This document shows positions 56,831 to 64,000 of a stretch of DNA of 64,000 nt, piece after piece (position 1 is the stretch's first letter; each line of letters opens with the position of its first letter). The translations under genes were made by a program, and so were the position numbers. This DNA comes from Bacteroidales bacterium. Lineage in GTDB: Bacteria; Bacteroidota; Bacteroidia; Bacteroidales; Muribaculaceae. The notes under the pieces were generated by a model. It was not told the origin of the DNA, made no database searches, and saw nothing but the letters and a program-made list of their open reading frames with translations. The stretch spans positions 1-64,000 of the forward strand of contig JAAVFL010000048.1 of the NCBI GenBank assembly GCA_014800795.1. The letters are read 5' to 3'.

Positions 56831-59800
56831 TCAGTGGAGTAGTCTTACGGGACCGGCGAGCCCTGACGGGCGTAGCGGCTCATCTTTAGAGGGACCGTTG
56901 ACGGTCCATGTGCGACGCTGATTCTCAGGAAGCGATGCATCGCGCACAAGGCGGTTGAACCATGTTCCGGTTACGGCTATTTTCAATGTATTCGTGCCAT
57001 CCTTCACAGCATCGGTTATATCTATGCGGTAGGGGTGGCACCATACGGTTCCGATATTCTCGCCGTTTACAGTGACCTGAGCTATCATGTCGACCTCTCC
57101 TAAATCGAGTATGACAGGCATATCCGCTTGTTTTTCCGGAAGTTCGAAGTCAGTGGTGTAAACTGCGGTTCCTGAGAACGCTTTCCCTTCGTCGCTCATA
57201 TCGAGGTCTTTCCAGTAAGCGAGGGTTGTTAGTTTCATCTCTGACGGTGCGCCCCAACCGGCGGGGAATTCAACGGTCCACTCTCTGCCGTCGGAAAGTG
57301 GAAGCGTATTTGTTGGAATTGTTGCAGGATGTAACTGTTGTTCGCTATTGGTCCGGTCGAATACTATGAATGTCGATCCGCTCTGCGGGAGGTCGAGATC
57401 GATGGAGGTATATCCGTTCGATACGTTGGGTTTAACCGTGGTGGTTTTGCCTGTCAGCGGATCCCATAGCTCGGCGTTTCCGGTGGTGTGGAAGCTGACT
57501 GTACCTTTGAATGATTCCCCTTTCTGAGGAGTGACGAAATACCAGTCGGCGCCGTCGGTGCGGCGGTGAATCCACCTTACTTCTCCCGTCACATCCGGCG
57601 GCATAGCCAGCATATCGAGGGCTTCATCTATGTCCGCGCCGGCAATTATCTTGCCTTTGCCCACAGGTGTGATGCTACTCTCCGTAGCGTTTCCCCACAG
57701 TTCATCAATGGCTTTTCTGAATCTTGAATCAGCCTGCTCTCCGCCTGATAAGGTTGCAAGACCTTCGGGCGCGTTTCCTATTACGGTTGCACCGCCTTTT
57801 ACGAGCTGCAGAAGCCTCTCTAATGTTTCGGGACGCATGCGGCGGCTGTCTCCGAGCCAAAGGGCGCTGTATTCTATCCCCTCGGGGGTGATAAGCTTGC
57901 CATCCTTTACCGAAAGACGGTTGAGGAGCACATCCTGATTGCAGTAGTCATATCTGAATCCGTCGGGGAACAGGGCGAATTGCGAGGGTTTATGGGTGAT
58001 CTCGTCGCCGAGATACCACAGGATATCGGCGACAGGTTTACCGCGCTCGAGCATGTAGCTGCAGCGTGCCAGATATGTGGTTAACTCATGCATATGGCGC
58101 CACCAGGTCTGACCGCGCAGGAATGGGGATCCGATTCCGGCTCCGAACGACGAGCCCGGGCGTAGGTATCCAACCTGCGGATTGTGGGTATAGGTGTGGA
58201 ACACTGTGTGTGTCACACCCTCCACGGCGTGGAAATCTGCAACTTCCTTGAGCATTTCCCAATGCTCGTCCCATGTAAGGCGGAAAGATGTGAACGATTC
58301 CGCCGCCACGCGTGGTTTGCCGTAAAGGTGGGCGGCGGAGGCTGTCGGCTTTATTGGCTTGAAATTGAGCCAACCAACATGTCCGTCGCTGAACGGCTGC
58401 CAGAATTCGCACATCGGTATGTCGGCATATTTGAAATATTCCATTATGTCGGCGGGAAATACGTCGCCTGCGGCTGTCTCGTATGCAACGGTAAGCCCTT
58501 TTTCATGACCTAATTCCGATATGCGTCGGTAGAAGTTATCGGTGTAGAGACGGTTGATCGTCGACCGCCAGTCATTGAGAAAACGTGCGGTGGTCTCCGG
58601 GTCGTCGATCACATAGCCGGTGAGCGCCGGAAGCATCGCGCGCAGGGGGTAGCCGGCGTGGTTTTCAAATTCCTGCTCCATCGCCGGGGTCCACGTCTGT
58701 GTGCCGCATTCCCAGCTGTCGAGTAGCATTCCGCCGAGGGCTCCACCCTTCAGCGCTCCGTCGGCGAGCTTTCCGATATATCCGGCGAAATGTGTCTCGG
58801 CTCCGTCGGGGGATAGTTTGTCACACTCCCATCCTGTTCCCTCTTCAGGCGCCGGTCCGTTGCGCCGCCCGGCGTTTACGTGTCCAAGCCGCATGACGGT
58901 CCATTTTCCTGCGTGTGGGGCTTCCCAGCTGAGGGTGCCGTCAGGTGTCATGCGGTCGGTGATATCGTATATCTCGGCTGAGGATATATATGCGTCGGAA
59001 TTCTGTGTCTGATGTTCGCCGGAGCGCACGACGTCGCGTAGTGTCAGGGCTCCCTCAGCTTCCCAGTTGTTTTTGCGGGCAGCTGTAAGGAAGTGCATCT
59101 GACGCAGGCTTGCATCGTGGCGGTTTCTGATGGTCACACGATAGCTTTTTGCTCCCTGAGTTTCGCGACATGCCAGCGAGAGCGGACTTCCGTCCTGCCA
59201 GTTGGCTCCGGGAAGCTCGGTGTCAACGATCGTTTCTGCGTTTCCGTCGTTGCCGATCGCTTCTACTTTGAAGTGTACGCCGGGGTCGTAACACCATGCA
59301 TGGCTCAGGCTTTCAACCGATGGAAAAACCACAGTTCTTACCGTAGGCTCCCCCTCGAAAGATACTTCAAAGATATGTCCCCCGGCGGGTGCGGGGGATA
59401 GTTGGATGTCGCCGCGCTTTCCGTTGAGTAGTTCCATCCAGGGATGGTTGTCGGTGGATGTGACGCTTGCGGGGGTGAGGGGTGTGAGGTCACCTTCCGG
59501 CGTAGGAAAGGCTATCACTGCTATGTCGTGGTAGTCGCGCCATTCCGGCTGGGATGGTTCGGGGAGGGGGAGAGGTAACAGTGTCGCTTGTGAGCCGTCT
59601 ATATATGTGGTGCTGTAGACGAGCGAGCGCATGGCGTTCTCTTCGTTTATCCACGGACCTCCGGCCATAGCCCAGCCGGGGCAGTTTTGCATGGTGAAAC
59701 GCAGTCCGAGTCGGCGGCATTCGTCGGCGGTGTGGCGAACGGCATCCTCCCATTTGTCGCTCAGGCATGCTATCGGTTCCCCTGTGGCTGGCCATTTGTC

Positions 59801-60118
59801 GCCGAATTGTCCGTGGAAGAGCTGAACACCGCTGATTCCGGCTTCGGCAATGGCTTCGAGGTCGGCAGTGATACCTTCTTTCGATACGTTCCCTCCGATA
59901 TAGTGAAACCAGGTCTCAGGGTAGTTGATACGCGGAGGGGCGGCGAAAGCCTTCCGGTCGGCATGGCTGAATTGCAGATTGAGCTTTTCTTTGTCGGGAA
60001 CACCCTCTGTAGCTGCCGATTGCAATGGAATGTTTAGTGTGGCAGCCAACAGTAGTATCGGAGCTATTGCTGTGCGGGATGCGAGAACCATGCGGGTAAA
60101 TGTCTTTGAAAAAATCAT
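56831..60118 (-). CDS. GH106-type (alpha-L-rhamnosidase-like) glycoside hydrolase
   Basis: PRINYPETWFHYIGGNVSKEGITADLEAIAEAGISGVQLFHGQFG; RLGLRFTMQNCPGWAMAGGPWI; C-terminal galactose-binding-like domain; start placed at the signal-peptide Met. Confidence 0.82.
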   Translation of the reverse strand: MIFSKTFTRMVLASRTAIAPILLLAATLNIPLQSAATEGVPDKEKLNLQFSHADRKAFAAPPRINYPETWFHYIGGNVSKEGITADLEAIAEAGISGVQLFHGQFGDKWPATGEPIACLSDKWEDAVRHTADECRRLGLRFTMQNCPGWAMAGGPWINEENAMRSLVYSTTYIDGSQATLLPLPLPEPSQPEWRDYHDIAVIAFPTPEGDLTPLTPASVTSTDNHPWMELLNGKRGDIQLSPAPAGGHIFEVSFEGEPTVRTVVFPSVESLSHAWCYDPGVHFKVEAIGNDGNAETIVDTELPGANWQDGSPLSLACRETQGAKSYRVTIRNRHDASLRQMHFLTAARKNNWEAEGALTLRDVVRSGEHQTQNSDAYISSAEIYDITDRMTPDGTLSWEAPHAGKWTVMRLGHVNAGRRNGPAPEEGTGWECDKLSPDGAETHFAGYIGKLADGALKGGALGGMLLDSWECGTQTWTPAMEQEFENHAGYPLRAMLPALTGYVIDDPETTARFLNDWRSTINRLYTDNFYRRISELGHEKGLTVAYETAAGDVFPADIMEYFKYADIPMCEFWQPFSDGHVGWLNFKPIKPTASAAHLYGKPRVAAESFTSFRLTWDEHWEMLKEVADFHAVEGVTHTVFHTYTHNPQVGYLRPGSSFGAGIGSPFLRGQTWWRHMHELTTYLARCSYMLERGKPVADILWYLGDEITHKPSQFALFPDGFRYDYCNQDVLLNRLSVKDGKLITPEGIEYSALWLGDSRRMRPETLERLLQLVKGGATVIGNAPEGLATLSGGEQADSRFRKAIDELWGNATESSITPVGKGKIIAGADIDEALDMLAMPPDVTGEVRWIHRRTDGADWYFVTPQKGESFKGTVSFHTTGNAELWDPLTGKTTTVKPNVSNGYTSIDLDLPQSGSTFIVFDRTNSEQQLHPATIPTNTLPLSDGREWTVEFPAGWGAPSEMKLTTLAYWKDLDMSDEGKAFSGTAVYTTDFELPEKQADMPVILDLGEVDMIAQVTVNGENIGTVWCHPYRIDITDAVKDGTNTLKIAVTGTWFNRLVRDASLPENQRRTWTVNGPSKDEPLRPSGLAGPVRLLH

Positions 60119-60226
60119 CACATATATATCTTGAATACCTCCGGGAAACTTTTTACTACCATCGGCCGGTAAACGGAATTCGTTATGGCGCAAATATACA
60201 AAAAAAATAAGTGGCAGATTCTGTAA

Positions 60227-60437
60227 TAAGTCATGAAAATTATTACGTATACTGCATTAAGATGGACTTTACATCATCGGCGGCATTCTTTCATCGGATT
60301 TCGTCCTCATCTTCAGTCTTTTTCGATAAGCTCAAAAGCGCAGGTGATAACAAGTAGCTCACAGCACTCCTTCATCTTCGGACGAAATCCGATAGAAACT
60401 GTGATCACGGATAATATAAACTAATTTCCACGACTTA
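60227..60437 (+). repeat. Copy 'c' of the palindromic repeat family (full)
   Basis: TAAGTCATGAAAATTATTACG...CTAATTTCCACGACTTA; 14-bp perfect stem 60293-60306/60380-60393; 63-codon ORF 60233-60424 (+). Confidence 0.9.
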
Positions 60438-60620
60438 AGTAAATCGTGAAAATTAGTTTATACTTTCAGGGAGTGTATTTTTGAGCGACTTTCGCTCGAA
60501 GATGAAGGAGTGTAGATATCTACACGACTGAAGATGAGAGTGAAAAGCGCCAAAAAGATGCCGCTGAAAGTGTAAAATATCTATTTGAACATATATGTAA
60601 TAATTTTCATGACTTACTTA
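60436..60620 (-). repeat. Copy 'd' of the palindromic repeat family, inverted and abutting copy c (185 bp, lacks the 33-nt module)
   Basis: TAAGTAAATCGTGAAAATTAGTTTATACTTTCAGGGAG...TAATAATTTTCATGACTTACTTA; central GTGTAGATATCTACAC palindrome. Confidence 0.9.
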
Positions 60621-60894
60621 ATTATATAAATTCGTTCATTGTGAGGTAAATCTAAGCCAGTTCCATTTCCTTTGGAATTGCAGCAGAGTATATTAAAGAA
60701 AATCAGGCACCTTCACAGGCACCTGATTCCCCATTCATCACATTATGCTTACAATTAAGTGCTCTTGTACAGTATATCGTAAAATAGCTCTTTAAAGTAA
60801 GTTCCCTATTCTATGTCTATATCGCGTCTGCACGATGGTTTGAAAGCATCGGCAGCGTGTAGTCTTTCTTTTGCCACGGGAAAGTGGCTGCGGT

Positions 60895-61470
60895 TCAATA
60901 TCTTTCCTGAACTATAGGCCAGTCAACGATGGCCCAGAGCGCTTCGAGCGCATCCTTGCGGCGGTTCTGATAGTCGAGATAGTAGGCATGTTCCCATACA
61001 TCGAAGGTCAGGATAGGTGTCAGCCCTTTGGTGAGAGGTGATCCGGCATTTGACTCCTGAGTTATGAACAGTTTGCCGTCGCGGTCGCGTGAAAGCCATA
61101 CCCAGCCTGAGCCGAAAAGCTTCACACCGGCATCTACGAACTCTTTCTTGAAATTCTCGAACGAACCGAAATCGCGGTCAATGGCTGCACGAAGTTCACC
61201 GTCAGGTTCGCCGCCCCCGTCGGGCGAGAACGAGAAGAAGTAGAATATGTGGTTCCATGCCTGCGAAGCGTTGTTGAATAGCGCTCCCTTCGAATCTCTG
61301 ATCACATCTTCCAGAGGCAGGTCCTCGAATTCGGTTCCCTCGATGAGATTGTTGAGATTGTCGATATAGGCTTTCTCATGTTTCCCGTAATGAAACTCTA
61401 TGGTACGGCGTGAGATTGCGGGTTCGAGCGCATCGATTGCGTAAGGAAGGTCGGGCTGGTCGTATTTCAT
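60895..61470 (-). CDS. sodB: Superoxide dismutase (Fe/Mn family)
   Basis: DLPYAIDALEPAISRRTIEFHYGKHEKAYIDNLN; DVWEHAYYLDYQNRRKDAL. Confidence 0.95.
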   Translation of the reverse strand: MKYDQPDLPYAIDALEPAISRRTIEFHYGKHEKAYIDNLNNLIEGTEFEDLPLEDVIRDSKGALFNNASQAWNHIFYFFSFSPDGGGEPDGELRAAIDRDFGSFENFKKEFVDAGVKLFGSGWVWLSRDRDGKLFITQESNAGSPLTKGLTPILTFDVWEHAYYLDYQNRRKDALEALWAIVDWPIVQERY

Positions 61471-61720
61471 TGTATTCTGTTTTTTTGATTTATAATTCTG
61501 TAAGTAAGTATTGTGTGTCGGGTGGTCTTATCTGTCCACCTTACATATACAAAACATCCGGAGCCCCTTTGAGGTTCGCTCCGGATGCCATATTTTTCCG
61601 CCCTACGAATATGTCGCCTGAAACTTTATTGTGTCATACACTCCTCGCCTTACGTGGTCATTGACCGGAGGCCGTTTCGCCGGGCGAATATACTGCGTCT
61701 CTCTACATTGCCTTCGGGCA

Positions 61721-61766
61721 TAAAACAACAGATACCGGTGTCAGAATGAGCGACACCGGTACCTGT
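61721..61766 (-). terminator. Hairpin downstream of the FadL-like gene
   Basis: ACAGATACCGGTGTC...GACACCGGTACCTGT, minus-strand TGTTGTTTTATG. Confidence 0.7.
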
Positions 61767-61809
61767 TATTTCATGATGAGCCGTTATGACACCTCCCTCA
61801 ACTGGAATG

Positions 61810-63453
61810 TCAGAATTTATATCCTAAAGTCAGAGCAAGCTGATTGGTGTTCTGCGCTATGGTAGCGCCGGGAGCGGCTGTCCAGTAGCCATCGTAATCC
61901 TTGAAGTGGGTGAAGCAGTTGTATTTGCTTTCGCGGTGGCTGTATACGTAAGCCAGATCCACATAGAAGCCTCCTGTACGATAACCCACACCGGCTGTCA
62001 CCGAATTGGTGGTTTTGTTGAACGTATAACCGAGATCGGTTCCGGAAGTGTATACCTCATAATTGTTGTCGTAATATTCATCCTTGACATTTGACGAGGT
62101 AAAGGCGTAGCCTGCGCGGATGCTGAACTGAGGGGTTACACGGAATTCTCCACCGAGGCGGATAGTGTTCGAGCTGCGGAAATAGTCTTTTATGTCGTCG
62201 TTGTAGAGGCTGAAATCACCATAGGCGTCGGAGGTGTGCATGCGGTCGGTGCCGGTGTACTCGTAATCGAGGCTGAGAATACCGCGGCCCCCGATTACAC
62301 CTGCAATACCGGCCATCATACGCCATGGCGAACGCATGTTCCAGCTGTAAGTGGCGAGATTGGTGTAATCCTGTGCCTGATATCCGTTGTTGGCGCCGAA
62401 ACTTATGTTGCCCTGATATGAAGTGGTGAGGGAGTACCACGTGGGGGTATGGACGGCCAGACCGATGCGCAGTTCGTTGACGGGCTTGAAAATCAGACCG
62501 AGTTTCACGTTGAATCCGGTTCCGGTAGTTTTCTTCCAGTTGTCTAACTCCCAGTCGCAGTTACCCTCTTCTATGCCATATTGGTCGCTGTTGAGAGGTA
62601 CGTTAGCTCCCTGGAGCGTTTCAGTATATGTGGTCCAGCTCTCGCGGTTTATGTCGGTGATGCCGAAACCTAATCCCCAGTATACTACATTGGCGAGATT
62701 ACCACCGAAGTCGATGTTGTATTCGTCGGTATAGCCGCGTTCCTGAACGGTGAAGTCGGCCGTACCGGTGGTGGCGGGAATGCCGGGGTTGCCGTTGCTG
62801 CCGGGCACCGCATATTGGAACAGACCGTTATAGATAATCTCACTGTTACCCTGTGAATCCGTTATTGTCTCCGGATTGCTGATACCTCCGCTGAATCCGA
62901 GAATACTCAGCCAGTTGATATCCGAATCCTGATAGGGATCGTAATTGTCGTAAAACTTCATCTTGTCGGGAGATATACCGTCGGTCATAAGTGCCACATA
63001 GTTCGACATGGATGTCTCCAGAGGGATTCTCGAGCCACGGTAGTTGCGGCTGAACGAGTTGAGACGGTTGTAGGTAAGACCCCACGAGAAGGTCTGCATC
63101 ACCGGATTGGAGATATTGAGCGTTCCGACATAACCGAAGTTGTTGACATCGAAGTGAGTGTTGTTCTGGCTGGCGCTTCCCGGTATTCCCGAGCTTGAAT
63201 TGCTCGCGAAGGTGAGACTTGCGGTAAGGCCTATGTCGTTGCCGCGGTATACGCCTATGCCGGCGGGGTTCTGTCCCAACGTTGACAAGTCGCCTCCGAG
63301 GGCGGTAAAAGCTCCGGCCATAGACATGAAGCGGGCAGTTCCGCGGAGTTCGGTCTGCGACAGGTTATAGGCATCTATGGCGCTTTGAGCGGTTCCGGCG
63401 GCGGGAACTGCCACTGCTGCAAGTATCAGGGCTGAATGATATATTTTTTTCAT
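61810..63453 (-). CDS. OmpP1/FadL-like outer-membrane transporter
   Basis: Signal peptide; ELRGTARFMSMAGAFTALGGDLSTLGQNPAGIGVYRGNDIGLT; terminal LALTLGYKF. Confidence 0.85.
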   Translation of the reverse strand: MKKIYHSALILAAVAVPAAGTAQSAIDAYNLSQTELRGTARFMSMAGAFTALGGDLSTLGQNPAGIGVYRGNDIGLTASLTFASNSSSGIPGSASQNNTHFDVNNFGYVGTLNISNPVMQTFSWGLTYNRLNSFSRNYRGSRIPLETSMSNYVALMTDGISPDKMKFYDNYDPYQDSDINWLSILGFSGGISNPETITDSQGNSEIIYNGLFQYAVPGSNGNPGIPATTGTADFTVQERGYTDEYNIDFGGNLANVVYWGLGFGITDINRESWTTYTETLQGANVPLNSDQYGIEEGNCDWELDNWKKTTGTGFNVKLGLIFKPVNELRIGLAVHTPTWYSLTTSYQGNISFGANNGYQAQDYTNLATYSWNMRSPWRMMAGIAGVIGGRGILSLDYEYTGTDRMHTSDAYGDFSLYNDDIKDYFRSSNTIRLGGEFRVTPQFSIRAGYAFTSSNVKDEYYDNNYEVYTSGTDLGYTFNKTTNSVTAGVGYRTGGFYVDLAYVYSHRESKYNCFTHFKDYDGYWTAAPGATIAQNTNQLALTLGYKF

Positions 63454-63518
63454 AATCTCATTTTAATAGTTGAAAGCGGTTGTTGATGAGGGTTGTTGCG
63501 GGTGGTAAATGGGGGATA

Positions 63519-64000
63519 TCAGCGTCCGCGGCCACGGGAGCCACCTCCGCCGCCTCCGCCGTTGCTGCGTACTGCACCGCCACCGCCTCCACCCGAGAAG
63601 CCTCCGCTGCTGAAGCTGCCGGAAGATGAAGAGCTTGTGCGTCCGCGCGATCCTGAGTTGTTGTAGCTGTTGCTTGAGTTATTGTGGCTTGGAGCGCTGT
63701 TGGTGTTTCGGTTACTGTTTGTAGTGCTGCTGTTTCCGTAATACCCGGTTCTTCCGCGCTCGGGGAATGCTGTCGCAGGCGATGAGGTGCCCGAATAGCT
63801 TGAGCCTGAGGTTGACGACGGGCGGGTTGTCGGTTCACGGTAGCCGGGACGTGAGGTTGAGGCTGCGGTGCCGGTCGACGACTGGCGGCGGCCATTGCTG
63901 TTATATACTGAGCCGCGTGTGCCGTTTGAACTGTAGCGTCCTGCCGATGAAGAGGATGGACGGAAGGTTCCTGTAGAACCTGATGATGCCGACGGGCGGT
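63519..64000 (-). CDS. C-terminal part of a Ser/Gly/Asn/Arg-rich low-complexity protein (continues beyond the window)
   Basis: Minus frame ending at 63519 translates to ...TGYYGNSSTTNSNRNTNSAPSHNNSSNSYNNSGSRGRTSSSSSGSFSSGGFSGGGGGGAVRSNGGGGGGSRGRGR*, open to the window edge; the listed ORF 63458-63895 is a different, Ala/Thr-rich shadow frame. Confidence 0.65.
   Translation of the reverse strand, partial: RPSASSGSTGTFRPSSSSAGRYSSNGTRGSVYNSNGRRQSSTGTAASTSRPGYREPTTRPSSTSGSSYSGTSSPATAFPERGRTGYYGNSSTTNSNRNTNSAPSHNNSSNSYNNSGSRGRTSSSSSGSFSSGGFSGGGGGGAVRSNGGGGGGGSRGRGR

Noticed and set aside
61502-61520. TAAGTAAGTATTGTGTG upstream of sodB as a fifth repeat copy
   Set aside because: Only the first ~9 nt match the repeat terminus; no internal motifs follow.
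63458-63895. 145-aa Ala/Pro/Thr-rich ORF
   Set aside because: Frame-shifted reading of the Ser/Gly-rich coding region ending at 63519.
1-64000. tRNA, rRNA, CRISPR, integrase/transposase or prophage genes
   Set aside because: No cloverleaf with TTCGAATCC-type arm, no rRNA blocks, no regularly spaced direct repeats and no recombinase or phage motifs seen by eye.

Overview
The window is a chromosomal segment from a Bacteroidales bacterium. Muribaculaceae-like is my inference, from gene content, Bacteroidetes-type promoters (TTG-N19-21-TAnnTTTG) and the abundance of TonB-receptor/PKD/Fn3 surface proteins. Most of it is ordinary: tilS, EamA transporter, hisS, typA/bipA, acyl-CoA ligase, TlpA-like protein, recJ-recQ, purA, fur-like gene, gdhA, ABC exporter pair, NlpC/P60, rsgA, corA and sodB, plus surface proteins, receptors and sugar-related genes. 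I found no rRNA, tRNA, CRISPR array or transposase. The most unusual signal is a family of four ~120-220 bp repeats (1-118 partial, 55484-55703, 60227-60437, 60436-60620). They share inverted-repeat-like termini (TAAGTAAGTC[A/G]TGAAAATTA), and stem sequences differ between copies while pairing is preserved. A 33-nt in-frame module is present or absent, and two copies carry an alignable 63-codon ORF. Two copies sit 4 and 16 nt upstream of the tilS and corA start codons. Other points of interest are a collapsed divergent lrp/metY pair (both genes truncated at one junction near 56185), a Tat translocase split around an apparent Tat substrate and 3-keto-glycoside-type genes, a fructose-sensing-type HTCS divergent from a fructokinase/permease pair without a polysaccharide-utilization locus, a short membrane-tethered LuxR-like regulator next to an outer-membrane receptor, and several candidate intergenic structured RNAs.
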